64,000 bases of DNA from assembly GCF_016802725.1 (NCBI RefSeq), contig NC_052672.1:4461249-4525248 (forward strand), read 5' to 3'. Position 1 is the stretch's first letter. The number at the start of each line of letters is the position of its first letter. A program made the translations under genes and the position numbers. Shown here in pieces: positions 1 to 12,037 of this stretch. The notes below the pieces were generated by a model. The model was not told the DNA's origin. It saw only the letters and a program-made list of their open reading frames with translations, and did no database searches. This DNA comes from Solenopsis invicta (taxonomy: Eukaryota; Arthropoda; Insecta; Hymenoptera; Formicidae).

Positions 1-152
1 TAACTGGCAACTAATTAAATTCATAAATTATAAAAACATGCCGTATGTTATGTACCATCGACATGGATCATTTACAGTATATGTTCAGATACTCTATTAG
101 CGCATTATCCAACACCGCCATACGATGCTGAGGTTCTTCAAGAATTACTTAA

Positions 153-835
153 GGCTCCTGAGTACTCGCCGCGGCCATATTGAAGTCGTGACGTCAGAAG
201 CGAGAAATTGCGTGAAATGACACGTAATTTTGTCCGACATGCCATTTGTAAATAAAGCCAATTTGGATAAAACAAACTAAGCAGATGACTTTAAAACACT
301 TCTAAATATCGGTCACGACTATCCTTTTTCCGCCTAACAATCAGTAAATAGTTGTAAAAAGCATGTAAAGTGAAGCAATTGAAACAGGAAAACACATGGG
401 CACATAATTTTGTCCGACGTGCCATTTCTAAATAATGCCAATTTGGATAAAACAGACTAATCAGATGGCTTTAAAACACTTCTAAATATCGGTCACGACT
501 ATCCTTTTTTCGCCTAGCAGTCAGTAAATAGTCGTAAAAAGCACGTAAAGTGACGTCTATTCAGACAGGAAAACACACGGATAGCTATTAAAAGGAGTGA
601 AAAATGTACTTTTATGTATAAAATTCAAAGAAACTTTACTCGCGGTCCATTTTTACGAATTTGGTAAATACGAGACAAGTCATGTTTTTACAATGAAACA
701 CATAATAACAAAATGACATGCACGATAACATTTCATCGTCAATCTGTCACGTTTCACGTGTATTAGTTCTAATTTTGTCCGCGACGAAATGTCGCTACCG
801 TCAACGCGGAGTTCTCGGCTGAGGAGTCAGGAGCC
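153..835. mobile_element. TTAA-flanked non-autonomous element (piggyBac-like MITE)
   Basis: TTAA is present at 149-152 and again at 836-839, directly outside an inverted pair that begins GGCTCCTGA on both sides (153-161 and the reverse complement of 827-835), with a looser match continuing to about 20 bp. A TTAA target duplication is the hallmark of the piggyBac superfamily, so a 683-bp non-autonomous piggyBac-like element is the simplest reading. No transposase is visible inside. The interior holds a 180-bp tandem duplication. Assignment to piggyBac is inference from the target site only. Confidence 0.55.
221..580. repeat. Two tandem copies of a 180-bp unit
   Basis: Both copies start CAC(G/A)TAATTTTGTCCGAC, at 221 and 401, and run in register for exactly 180 bp each, ending AAACACA(T/C)GG. 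They differ by scattered substitutions only. The array lies inside the TTAA-flanked element and is non-coding. Confidence 0.85.
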
Positions 836-839
836 TTAA

Positions 840-1859
840 TAAAGTGAAAAACAGAGAATGTGGATAAAAAACATGGCTTTTATGGAACATAATCATACGC
901 GGTGGTACAAGTAAAATATAAATTTTTTTAATTACATAACCCTTCTATATTTCTCTACATGCTTTTCTCATTCTTTTCTAGTATCAAAATTTATTTTATA
1001 ACATTCAGGCTCTTTTTAAAAGACGTAAGACGTTTCTCTCATTGCCAATTTAATCTAGAATATGGATTTCTTATACATGGATTTAACACACGCTCGTGCA
1101 CTGTTTACTGTTTAGAAAAAGACATAAGAAGAACTCGGCTACGCAAAGAAACCGAAAGCGAAGAAAGATCAGGCGTAAGCAGAGGACTTAAACGGCCCTT
1201 TTCCTGGCTTCTTCAACAAAAAACTATTTGTATTGATTGGGGTATTTTAATAATACTAACCACAAAGTTATTAGGTTATTATTAGGTTTAGTTAAAGATG
1301 TTTTTGTTCGGTTTAGTATAAGGCATTTATAAATAAAATTTATTACATCCGTATTGCGGTTTTCTTTAATGAGCAGAAATTAAACGATATGCGATTTTTA
1401 ACCCTCGGCTGGTCTGCCAGCCGAGGGCTAATTAAAATACGATTATAGGTACCATATCGTGGATAAATTACTTTAATATACCATCCAAAAAAAAGAAAAT
1501 AAACGTTTTTTCAAATATACATTTATCTTACAAAGACATACCTGATCTATCTCTCTTAATTATTCGTCTAATAAATACAATAATTTACTAACTCGCAGTT
1601 TTAAGTCATTCATTGTTCTTCAATACATAAGAAATACATATTAAATCAAGATGCCAAAAAATAATAGCAAGAACGTATTTGCTCAATAGTTCTAGAATTG
1701 AGGGGAAAAAAGTTAGACCCAGAGATTCGTTCTCTCCAAAAGAAAAAACAAAAAAAATTAAAAGTAGGAAACAGGAAGAAAAGCGAGTAAAAGATAATAT
1801 AGCGAAAAAGCTCAACAATGGTCTACCGTACTGAATTAGCCAAAGAGTTAATGAATGAT
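840..1859. other. Gene-free AT-rich stretch with one perfect hairpin
   Basis: No supported gene. The one distinct structure is a hairpin at 1402-1427: CCCTCGGCTGG, a 4-nt loop TCTG, then CCAGCCGAGGG, 11 bp of perfect pairing in otherwise AT-rich DNA. The open frames at 959-1285 (+) and 1606-1818 (-) have low-complexity or unrecognisable translations and I do not call them. Confidence 0.5.
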
Positions 1860-2040
1860 ACTGCGGAACCTTGGCATTTATTTAGTTCAAATGTTTTACG
1901 AGTAGCAAAAAAAAAATTATAGAAAAGTATCTGGATAAAGATCCTTTGCAAGCAATATTATTAATGCAATTAGGATCTTTATTATATATTACATAATATT
2001 GGATTAAATCCATTTTTTATACATTATTTGTCAAACTACT
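1860..2040 (+). pseudogene. Decayed coding relic, unidentified
   Basis: Short plus-strand peptides appear in successive frames and look like pieces of one protein broken by frameshifts: KDPLQAILLMQLGSLLYI near 1938-1994, then IGLNPFFIHYL in a neighbouring frame near 1999-2030. The composition is protein-like rather than low-complexity, but no frame stays open for more than about 30 codons. I do not recognise the family with confidence. A transposon-encoded protein is likely from context. Confidence 0.25.
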
Positions 2041-2334
2041 AAACAAATCTATATAGAACGTATGCAGATTTCGAACCATCCTGTATATATATTAAAGCAA
2101 GTTGAAAACTTAATAAGAAAGATTAATACTTGATAAATGTAAATCAAAACACATATTTTTGTACAATTGTGTTATTAATTATAAAAATAATGATCTTTTT
2201 CTCAGTGTGTTAAATGTTATCAGAAAATCACAACACTAATGCAATTTAATTTTGGCTGCAAGAATGAATCCGTTCAAGTGCACCATGCATACGAAAAGTT
2301 GTCTGCACTTTTGACAGCAGAAATCCGTTGACAC

Positions 2335-3125
2335 ATTAGCTAGATTTATTTCCTCTTTCTCTAGAGATGTTAAATACTTTATTTTATGTCCTTCTTCATC
2401 AAACCACAGATCATATAAGTCTTTGAATGCTTTTGAATCTTTAGCGCCTGATCCAATTAACATACTGAACAAATTAGTTAGACTTATTCCCTTTATCTCT
2501 AGATTTCAAATATTTTGTTTTATATCAGTTTTCACAAACCATCGATCATATAAATCTTTAAATGCTTTAGAAGCTTAAGTGCCTGATTCACTTAAAATAC
2601 TGAATATATTAGTTAGATTTATTCCCACTTCTTCTCGCAATTTTAGATATTTTATTTTATATCCTTTTTTATCAAATCAGATGACTATATAAATCTTTGA
2701 GTGTTTTAGAACGCTCCATTTAACATCTGATCAATTTAAAATACTGGATATATTAGGTAGATTTAGTCTCTCTTCCTCCAGAGATTTTAATTATTGTTTT
2801 ATATCTTTCTTCAAACCACAGATCATAAAAGTCTTTGAATGCTTCAGAACCTTTAGTACCTCATCCACTTAAAATACTGAATACATTAGCTAGATTTATT
2901 CCCACTTTCTCTACAGATTTTGGATATTTTATTTTATATCCTTCTTCATGAAACCACAGATGATATAAGTCTTTGAATGCTTTAGGAGTTTTAACGCCTG
3001 ATCCACTTAAAATACTAACCACAATTGCTAAATTCATTCCCTCTTTCTCTAGAAATTTTAAATATTTTGTTTTGTTTTTCTTCATCAAACCACACTTCAT
3101 GCTTTGTCCTTCATCCATTAGTATC
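2335..3125 (-). repeat. Six tandem copies of a decayed ~46-codon coding repeat
   Basis: Units begin ATTAG(C/T)TAGATTTATTC or a close variant near 2335, 2473, 2608, 2752, 2885 and 3024, with spacings of 138, 135, 144, 133 and 139 bp. Read on the minus strand, the best units encode a motif of the form FSILSGSGAK, then PKAFKDLYDLWFDEEG, then K-IKYLKSLEKEGINLANV. Frames stay open at 2236-2472 and 2861-3136 but stops and frame slips break the rest, so this is a dead protein-coding tandem repeat. The alternation of hydrophobic and charged residues suggests helical repeats. I do not recognise the family. Acquisition from a bacterial symbiont is possible but only a guess. Confidence 0.6.
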
Positions 3126-4288
3126 CGTGAAACCAAATATCAGCGAAATTCATTCGATAGTGCAAGAGTTAGTCAAAAACAAGATAAAGCAATGATTTCT
3201 TTAGATGATCAGGAAATGGATCTCTCTTTGGAGAATCCACTTACATTTAACAAAGATAGTATTCCCGTGCAAATGACTAAAAAGTATTCAGTTCAAAGAA
3301 ATATTGTACCTTATCGAGTTGGAAGGAAGAACAAAGCTGATTGACCTTGAGACCAAGTTCCAGGTTAGTGTAAGCACTATATAAAGAGTCTGAAATTACA
3401 ATTAAACATCAAGAGAAGTCCAATAACGTCATATCTCCAAGATTAAAATCGATTTTAGAGCAGTGAGAATTAAATAGAGACAAAGTATCTAATAGCTACC
3501 TATATGTAGTCCATATCGAGTCAATGAAGATGACAATATAGGAAATTTTCACTCATTGAACATAGGAAAACGGTTATTCAACGCAAATTTACAATACATC
3601 TTAAGGGTTAGAAAGACGGAAGCTAAAATAATTGAAATTATTTGCAAATACTAAACTAAAGCAGACAAATGTGTAGCAAGTATTAATCTGAATAACGATC
3701 GCTAGGTAGCTTATATACCAAACTATAAGGTAGGTAGGAGTTATCAAAGGAATAGACATGAATCTTGATATGAATAAAATTAAATAGGTAATTGATTTTA
3801 ATAAATCACCAGTAGAAATCTTTAGAATTTTAAAACAAAATTGTGAACAAAATTCAAAAAGATTCAGCATCAATCAAAATCACGTATGTTGAAGGTTTGT
3901 TCCCAGAATTCATCCTCATATATTGGGTAAAATTTAAAGTTTTCCCGATTATAATAATGCCGGTAAGGAAATGCAAAAGATATCTATGGGGTCATTCGAT
4001 TTTCTCGTGCAGAAATGAGGAGCATATAGAAAAATAAAGTGCAAATAAAAAAAGTGCTAACATAAATAATAATATGGACACAGTAAAATGCACTGATTGT
4101 CAGAGTAATCATCCACATGAAGACACCAAATGCCCCCATTTAAAAAACTTAAATTGATAAACTATGTCAGAGTCTATTGCAACACGAATCAGTTGATTAT
4201 GAAAAGATTGATTAAAAACAGGAAGATAGAGTATTTAAGTTAAGTGAAATATGAATTTAAATCGGTGGCTTACATAGAGTCAAAACTA
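3126..4288. other. Mostly gene-free, with a zinc-knuckle-like scrap
   Basis: No supported gene. At about 4084-4150 (+) a short frame reads VKCTDCQSNHPHEDTKCPHL, a C-x2-C-x5-H-x4-C pattern like the last zinc knuckle in the Gag-like ORF1 of Jockey-type non-LTR retrotransposons. It is preceded and followed by stops, so it would be only a fragment. The plus-strand frame at 2973-3344 overlaps the minus-strand tandem repeats and is their shadow. Confidence 0.3.
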
Positions 4289-5576
4289 TTGGGTTGTTCA
4301 AAAAGTCATTGCGTTTTTTTCAATAGATGGCGTTGTCTAGGATTATTAATATATGAGCGTGATATGAATGTCAAATGTTTACGCGCGTTTTGTTCTTGAC
4401 ACTTAACCTAAAAACCAAAAAAAAAGTTGACGCGATTCGGTCGAGTTTTGTGCTTTCAATTGTGGTTTAAACATGGAGAATTTTAAAGAGCATATTCGCC
4501 ATATTTTGTTTTATTACTTCAAAAAAGGAAAGAAAGCAACTGAAGCAAGGGAAACGTTGCGTCGAGTTTACGGCAGAAATATCGTCGCAAAACGCCAGTG
4601 CCAGACTGGTTCGCCCGATTCCGTGATGGTGATTTTTCAGTTAAAGACGCTCATCGCTCCGGTAGGCCTTCCAAGATTGATGACGATGAAATAAAAGCAT
4701 TGGTGCAAGCAAATAAGCATTCAACGGTTCAAGAGCTTGCTATCGCTCTAAAAGTATCCACTGGAAGTGTTCATGGCCATTTGAAATCGCTAGGCTTTGT
4801 AAAGAAGCTCGATGTTTGGGTACCGCATGAGTTGAAAGAAATTCATCTGACAAAGCGCATAAGCGTCTGCGATCAACTCATCAAACGCGAAGAAAACGAT
4901 CCGTTCTTGAAGCGTATGATCACGGGCGACGAAAAATGGATAGTCTACAACAATGTCAACCGAAAAAAAAGTTGGAGTAGACGAGGTGAAGCACCGGAAA
5001 GGCAAGCAAAGGCGGAGATCCACCAAAAAAAGGTGATGCTGTCAATCTGGTGGGATTGGAAGGGACCAATCTTCTATGAGCTACTTCCAAAGAACAAAAC
5101 GATTAATTCCGATGTCTACTGTGAGCAGCTACAGAAATTAAGCGATGCCATCGCACAGAAACGTCCCGAACTGATCAATCGTAACAGTGTGGTGTTTCAC
5201 CACGACAATGCGAGACAACACACAAGTTTGGTCACTCGGCAAAAATTGTTGCACCTTGATTGGGATGTGTTGCCACATCCACCGTATAGTCCAGACCTTG
5301 CACCATCAGACTTCCATCTCTTTCGCTCCTTGCAAAATTTCTTGAATGGTAAAACGTTTGCTTCTGAAGACCTTATCAAACAGCACCTAGACAAGTTTTT
5401 TGCAGAGAAAGATAGGAAGTTTTATGAACGTGGTATTATGAAGTTGTCCAAGAGATGGCAGAAGGTCATCGAACAAAACGGCCATTATATCATTGATTAA
5501 TGTTTATTACATATATTAAATAAACACACCTGAAAATAAAATGAAAAAAAACGCAATAACTTTTTGAACAACCCAA
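4289..5576 (+). mobile_element. Mariner transposon, nearly complete
   Basis: The element starts TTGGGTTGTTCAAAAAGT at 4289 and ends with its reverse complement at 5576. The TIRs match over about 30 bp with one mismatch in the first 25. TA target duplications lie at 4287-4288 and 5577-5578. The length of 1288 bp is normal for mariner. Sharp ends and few differences between TIRs indicate a fairly young copy. It carries one transposase gene with a single frameshift. Confidence 0.95.
4473..5500 (+). pseudogene. Mariner transposase, one frameshift
   Basis: DD34D transposase, which cuts and joins mariner TIRs at TA sites in the nucleus. The start is ATG 4473 (MENFKEHIRHILFYYFKKGK). The frame is left near 4600: the N-terminal helix-turn-helix is in one frame and the rest, from DWFARFRDGDFS, runs in another to the TAA at 5500, which fits a single-base deletion. 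Total length would be about 342 residues, normal for the family. Catalytic positions are present: TGDEKW (first Asp), HDNARQH (second), and the Asp of APSDFH (third), with 34 residues between the last two. A WVPHEL linker is also visible. Apart from the frameshift it looks undamaged. Confidence 0.93.
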
Positions 5577-5730
5577 TAAATACAAAAAATGCTAAAACTA
5601 AAAATGTTAGTTAAGATGATCAGTCTTTTCCTGTACTTAATTATAACACTAAAAATCAAAATGATTTCCGCAGCAAAGAAAAACTACGAATAAAATAAAT
5701 AAGAAAAGTAACTACTTCACCCCTTGTTAA

Positions 5731-6554
5731 TACTAGAATATCTATGTGCGATTGCAAAAAAAAAGTAAATTTGATACATTTTAAACTGATACTCAAGAAC
5801 AAAATAATTTTGTTTATTGGAAATAATGACATCTTGCATCACGCCACAGAGTGATGATGATTCTACATTGAAGTCACCAGTAAGTAATCATGAAACCAAA
5901 ATTAATATATTCCAAAAAAAAAATCTTATCAACCAAAACTTTAACTTTACAACGTAGGGCAATTAAGAACAGAAGCTTAGGTGTTAAAAATTTAGCAAGC
6001 AAGGCGATTGTATCGTCAGATACTGGCATCCCTTAGAATAATAGAATCCTAACTGCTGGATATACCAGAGCGAATTTTCAAAAGAATGAAGATAATATAA
6101 AAATTCTTAACGCGCACGCGCACAGGTGGAGTCTAACCAATATTAAGAGAAAACTCTGAAATTATATCTTCCGCCGAAGAAGATAGGAACGAGAACATGA
6201 ACTACACGATAAAAAAATTTCAATCATAGAAAGAAATAAACAAGTAGTTCCGTTCTAAGAACATACTGATTCTTCAATTGCTTAGGATGGCAAATCTCGA
6301 CAAACCAGATCAAGTTAAAGGCCAGTTGATACTAGAATATCTATGTGCGATTGCAAAGAAAAAGTAAATTTTATACATTTTAGACTGAAAAGATACTCAA
6401 GAACGAAATAATTTTGTTTATTGGAAATAATGACATCTTGCATCACGCCACAAACAGAGTGATGATGATTCTACATTGAAGTCACCAGTAAGTAATCATG
6501 AAACCAAAATTAATATATTCAAAAAAAAATCTTATCAACCAAAACTTTAACTTT
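5731..6554. repeat. Direct repeat pair, ~220 bp, offset by 600 bp
   Basis: Positions 5731-5948 and 6331-6554 are near-identical, both beginning TACTAGAATATCTATGTGCG and ending around AAAACTTTAACTTT. The second copy has small insertions (AAAG in the poly-A part, AAAC near 6450). The 380 bp between them are unique and show no supported gene. The segment includes a short frame starting MTSCITPQ in the first copy only. The pair could be a segmental duplication or parts of a decayed retroelement. Confidence 0.8.
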
Positions 6555-7328
6555 CTCACTAATCTGATATTTATAGTAACAATTGCAGATATAATTTTTG
6601 AATGAACTTTGTATGTGATACTTATATAATTTATAATACTGTGTAAATTAACTGATTATTTTAAAAATTAATTGGGAATGAAGATCGCATTAAGAGCAAC
6701 TCGTGGAAGTCTAATAACATTTAAAGACATTCTCGTTGCAACACTGTTTCAGACACATTTGACAATACTATCGCAACTTTTGTAATCCTTCTATTTTAAT
6801 TTTATTGACAGTGTACTTTGGTGTATCGACTTTATGTTTTCTCATGCAATAATGAATTTCGCGTCGGTGACGAGCGAGATGGCTCAACGCATTGCCTGCG
6901 TCCCCTTTTACACAGGAGTACAGATAGTGCATTCGATCTACATTCAAAAAATCTTTATTTACAAATAGATCGCGTCATCTACAAATACAAATGCTACGTT
7001 CAACGAAAACAGAGTAATTAATTTTAATTATCAATATTATTATTTAATTTGAGAATCGATATTATTTAATTTGAGAGAGAGATTTACAAATTGTAGAAAA
7101 AAATATTTAACACTTCAGTAGAATCCTTATACTCGTATATAAAATGTATACGAAATATGTAAAACGTGCGTCGCTCTATCTGCGTGTAAGATGTAAAAGC
7201 AAATGAGATGCGAGATATTACGTTCAATTCTAATCTTCAACGTGACATATTTTCACATTTCGAACCAACTGACTCTCGAAGCGAGAGTATTGATATAACT
7301 TTGGTACGTTGAGACATTTGAGAGGGTT
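6555..7328. other. No gene; short dispersed repeat shared with 39.6 kb
   Basis: Nothing coding is supported. The stretch around 6960-7008 (ATAGATCGCGTCATCTACAA, continuing to GCTACGTTCAACGA) recurs with a few changes at 39640-39683, just past the end of the KIN17-derived array. The shared block is about 50 bp. Confidence 0.5.
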
Positions 7329-8050
7329 CCAATTGCCTACAAATCGATTGCCTACAGCGTCGATAGCCAACATCCCAATTGCCTACAAGACGAACTGCAC
7401 ACAAGTAATACTGCCTACAGATCGATTGCCTACAGTTTCAATTGCGCACAAGTAAAAAGTTAAAGGACGAATGTACGATTGCACACATGTAATATTGCCT
7501 ACAAAGCGAACTGCACACAAGTAATACTGCCTACAGATCGATTGCCTACAGTTTCAATTGCGCACAAATAAAAAATTAAAGGACGAATGTACGATTGCAC
7601 ACATGTAATATTGCCTACAAGGCGAACTGCACACAAGTAATACTGCCTACAGATCGATTGCCTACAGTTTCAATTGCGCACAAGTAAAAAGTTAAAGGAC
7701 GAATGTACGATTGCACACATGTAATATTGCCTACAAGGCGAACTGCACACAAGTAATACTGCCTACAGATCGATTGCCTACAGTTTCAATTGCGCACAAA
7801 TAAAAAATTAAAGGACGAATGTACGATTGCACACATGTAATATTGCCTACAAGGCGAACTGCACACACGACAATATTTCGCACAAGACAAATTGCACACA
7901 AGTAATACTGCCTACAGATCGATTGCCTACAGTCTCAATTGCGCACAAGTAAAAAGTTAAAGACCGACTGCACGATTGCACACATGTAATATTGCCTACA
8001 AGGCGAACTGCACACAAGTAATACTGCCTACAGATCGATACAAGCCTTAT
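7329..8050. repeat. Left terminal array of 116-bp repeats
   Basis: Units start at ATTGCCTACAA near 7494, 7610, 7726 and 7842 (period exactly 116 bp). A following one near 7991 is stretched to 149 bp by a 33-bp insertion. Inside each unit a 9-bp word of the type (A/C)TGC(C/A/G)(T/C)ACA recurs about every 20 bp: TGCCTACAAG, TGCACACAAG, TGCCTACAGA, TGCCTACAGT, TGCGCACAAG, TGCACACATG. Dense short repeats at element ends are typical of transposase-binding regions in foldback and CACTA-type transposons. That role here is inference. Confidence 0.88.
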
Positions 8051-8786
8051 TGCGTACAAATAAAAAATGAAATATTAACGTCAGAAGCAAATATTTTATA
8101 GCAAAGTACATTAAAATAAAATGTTATTTTTTGTATACATTGATTATTTTCTATAAGTAACTAATGTAATCAAAATATTACTTAGCAAGAAGTTCTTAAA
8201 AAATGAAGTAAAATAATTATTTGTAAATCTTTATTTTAAATAATAGTTTTTGAAATATAGGATTTCTTTCTTCGTGTGCCTTACGCTTGTAATCAGCGCG
8301 TAAGAGTGATCTCTTTTGCATATATCACTAGATATAAGAGTTTAAAGCTAACCAATCACAAACTGCGTTTAAACTTTAGACGGTCACATGTTTGAGTTGC
8401 GTGTGTGTACAGTACAGTAGCACTGTCCTGGAGAAAGTGAAAAAATAGCCAATGAGAGAAAGCCATCTAATTCTATTGGCTATTTTGCTACTTTCATATA
8501 CAAAAGTTATTTGAAAGTTTTCAAGAATAGGGCCCCAGATGCTTTACCGCTCATTGAACGGCTAAGACTGTGTTTCGTTTTTACTGGCAGTACTGAAAAT
8601 TTATAGTTCACGTCACATATGCTATACATTTTCAGTATTGGCAGTCAATATCGGAACACAGCCTATGTAGCATTTGAAGATGATTGGTTCATACCTTTGA
8701 ATCCGACCAATCATCTTAAATTGTTATTTAGCCGCTCAGAGAACGGTTGCGCGTCTAGATGCACACAATATTTATTTTATTTAATT

Positions 8787-9145
8787 GAGAATGAGAACCG
8801 CCTTTTCGGTTTTAACTGGATCTTCGTGCTGTTTTTATTTTTTAAGTGATTTTATAAACCCATTCACACTTGACGTACCTGCGCACTGATTATTTTCAGA
8901 TCTACCACATAATTCAGATCTAAGTCAAATAAGAATGAGTAATATCACGAATTAAATTAAATTAAATTAATTTTAATAATTTAACGATGCTACTCATTCT
9001 CATATGACTTAGATCTGGATTATGTGATAGATCTGGAAATAATCAGTGCGCAGGTTTGTCAAGTGTGAATGGATTTATAAAATCACTTAAAAAATAAAAA
9101 CAGCATGAGGATCTAGCTAAGACCGAAAAGGCGGTTCTCATTCTC
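8787..9145. mobile_element. Palindromic MITE nested in the left arm
   Basis: The 359-bp element begins GAGAATGAGAACCGCCTTTT at 8787 and ends with the inverted copy at 9145, and nearly all of its length is self-complementary (for example CTGCGCACTGATTATTT against AAATAATCAGTGCGCAG). It is non-coding. The same element occupies the mirror position in the right arm, so it was inserted before the palindrome formed. A second, weaker inverted repeat (TAGCCAATGAGAGAAAG and its partner) lies upstream at about 8430-8498. Confidence 0.85.
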
Positions 9146-9476
9146 TATTTATATTATACAAAAATTGGTCAAACACCTTACTGTATTTTATTTAACTTTG
9201 TAACTTTCTTGCTCGTTGAGAGAAAAAATAAATTAATGAAAGAATAACATTTTTATTTAGTATCTACATTTTCTATATAAAGTAGAACCATTTATCACGA
9301 TATGTATTCGTAATCAAGAATTTTATAATTAGCTAACTTATAAGCAAAAACATATATGCTATCATAGCAACGTACAAAATATTCAGAGAAATATGCCGTA
9401 TTAACGCACACTTTCCAGTAGACCCGTCTGTTTAGTCTCTTCTCGCTTTTACGCAAACTATTTTCGGATAACATTT

Positions 9477-11537
9477 TTACGTAGTAATTACGCGGATACA
9501 ATGCGTATATATTTCCCTACATAAGGGACATTTGTAATCTTCTATTTGCTGTTCGCAATCGCCGCAAATACAAAGATGGCCGCATGGTACAAATACATGG
9601 GTTGCAATTGTGTTCAAACATGTGCAGCAAACACCCCGATTATTTTCACTTGATATTGGGCCTGACAGAACGGGATGATACGGCAAATCATTTTGTTCTT
9701 CTTCAGCGAGGAAACCATAATCATCCGCCGGAATGTCAAAATCGTGTTCATCTGTTAACAGAAAAATTTGTTTCTTAAGGTTCGTCTACATCTACCGTAA
9801 CGCTTTAATTGTAAGCGATCGTGATCGTAAGGTAAGAAGTTTTTCATTATAAATATTGTCTGTCTACAAAATCGCAATACGTTGTATTCATCAAAACAAG
9901 CGATAAGTTATTAATTCAGGAATGGGAAGTAACAGCAACAAATTATAATAAGTAACGCCATTATTCGTTTCTCTTTTTGTAATATAATTTGTAATATAAT
10001 TTTTTATATAATTTGGTAATAAAAAACAATTTTCCATAAGAATAACGATAAGGCCCCGATTGAAATAGTTACTTTCGATAATCAACTCGTTATCATTAAG
10101 CATTACTCGTTGAAAAATACTTGGAGCTTGACTCGTTATGTAACGAGTCAACTGACGATGAATTACTTTTTTCAATGAGTAATGCTTAATAACAACGAAT
10201 TGTATAAATATACATACATACCTTCGTTTATCTCGTTTTCAAAAGTGGCATCTATTCTTGCAACTTCTTTCTCCGGTATATAACGTTCTGTCAACATAAG
10301 AAAAATTTATTATAGGAGAAGGGGATATTTTTGTGACTACTGTGAACATTACGACTATCTATTATCTCTGTTATTAGATAACAAATTCTAACAATTGCTT
10401 ATGGAATTATTCGTTTGGTAACCCGCCGTTTTTTAGTCGCATTAATTTAACGAATATAATTGTTTAATATAAAACATTGATTATTAACAAAGTTATTTAC
10501 TAAAATGAAAAAATGAATGCCACGTTACTCCTTTCTTCTCTATTAACTGATAATAATGAAATATGAGTGAATATATATATATATATATATACCTTCATTT
10601 CTCACGTGATTTCCCTCATTAGGGTCGATCAATTGGTCCACTGATCTTCCACTTCCTTCAGCAATTGTATCAGTTTCTGAAATAATGATACATGCACGGG
10701 CTAGGAAAAACATTGTATTCTATTGCAATAGGTTTGTATATGTTATATATGAAAATGATTAAAAGATATTAAAGTTATAAAATATGTCACACGTTCTTAA
10801 ATATAAAAAAATTGATTAATATTAATATAATATTAAATAATATTAATAAAAACATGTAGTATTAGTAACATATGCACACATACCATCATTTACTCGTATA
10901 TTAATCCGCTCGTTTACAATGGATTCAACGCGTGCGATCGGTTCTTGAACCGTTTCTTCCTCAGTGTTTGCAGTCTCTAAAATAATAAATAAATCACAAT
11001 GAATATACACAGCAGATTAGAGAAATGACACCATAACTATTATTGGAAGTTTTACAATATGAAATGTTAATTTAATAGCATTAAACAAGCAGACTCATCG
11101 TTATTGCATGAATGATAAAAACATGTTACCTTCTACTTCGCGAATTAAATTTTGATTTATTCTCGCGAGTCTACCACGTCGTCCACGACGGCTAGGAGGC
11201 CTGCCACGATTCCCCCTCTCTTGACCCGTCGCTCCAGCATTCTGAATAATACGACTGTCTTCAGACGCAGCTGTTAAAGTAAGAAGTAAGCGAATAAATA
11301 AATAAAGTTTAATCAAATTTAAGAAATTAATTAAAAATAAAAAGTATATAATAAAATCGGAACAGAATCACGCGTCACATTATATAAGCTTAATTTATAA
11401 GATTCTCTAGTAGCAGTTAAAATCAAAGTTTATAATTTGGAGGGTAAACTTTACCTGTAGCCGTACCATTTGCGGAGTTGTCGGAGTTATTTCCATCGAT
11501 AGATTGGATTGATGGTGCAGGGGAGGAGGCTGTTCCA
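9477..11537 (-). pseudogene. RING-finger gene, left palindrome copy
   Basis: Minus-strand mirror of the gene at 12038-14365. Exons, in gene order: 11455-11537, 11130-11270, 10884-10976, 10593-10676, 10222-10287 and 9477-9751, each bounded by AG and GT. The last exon encodes the full C3HC4 RING finger. Two differences matter. The first visible exon is 83 bp instead of 81 (two extra bases in a CCTCCTCC run), which shifts the frame. There is also only one arginine-rich 141-bp exon: its 5' part matches right-arm exon A and its 3' part matches exon B, so it is a hybrid left by recombination between the tandem exons. No ATG-bearing first exon is seen before the palindrome centre. I call it a pseudogene although the RING exon itself is intact. 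Confidence 0.75.
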
Positions 11538-11769
11538 CTGTAAATAATAAAAAGAACAATTAATAAAATGCAAGATGTTCAACAGAAAATAAAGAATTTT
11601 AAACAAAATGAAAGAAATAATAAAAAAAGTATACCGAGAGATAGCTTATAAAATGGACTTGTAAAAAATAGGACAATACAAAATAACATGTAGACACATC
11701 CCAGGTAGTTAGCTGATTTGTTGTTACTTTAGTGCTAAAATAACGCTTTTGACGATAAATAACGTCAGT

Positions 11770-11805
11770 TTGCTACTTGGGTCAATTTTACATCCCAAGT
11801 AGCAA
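11770..11805. other. Centre of the giant palindrome
   Basis: Perfectly paired arms meet at a 12-nt spacer (TCAATTTTACAT, 11782-11793). Such a short spacer is expected if a hairpin-ended molecule was replicated or if two broken sister chromatids fused, and it should make the region prone to cruciform formation. The first visible exons of both RING genes lie within 260 bp of this point, so the breakpoint has probably removed their 5' ends. Confidence 0.9.
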
Positions 11806-12037
11806 ACTGACGTTATTTATCGTCAAAAGCGTTATTTTAGCACTAAAGTAACAACAAATCAGCTAACTACCTGGGATGTGTCTACATGTTATTTTGTATT
11901 GTCCTATTTTTTACAAGTCCATTTTATAAGCTATCTCTCGGTATACTTTTTTTATTATTTCTTTCATTTTGTTTAAAATTCTTTATTTTCTGTTGAACAT
12001 CTTGCATTTTATTAATTGTTCTTTTTATTATTTACAG

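Noticed and set aside
2973..3344. 123-codon plus-strand frame
   Set aside because: Its first half is antisense to the tandem coding repeats, and the rest has no recognisable content.
7490..8050. Regularly spaced repeats resembling a CRISPR array
   Set aside because: The 116-bp units are conserved throughout, with no repeat-plus-variable-spacer pattern and no cas genes, in a eukaryotic setting.
9295..9501. 68-codon frame after the RING stop (mirror 14341-14547)
   Set aside because: It overlaps the RING stop codon in another frame and lies in the 3' flank; identical in both arms only because the arms are duplicates.
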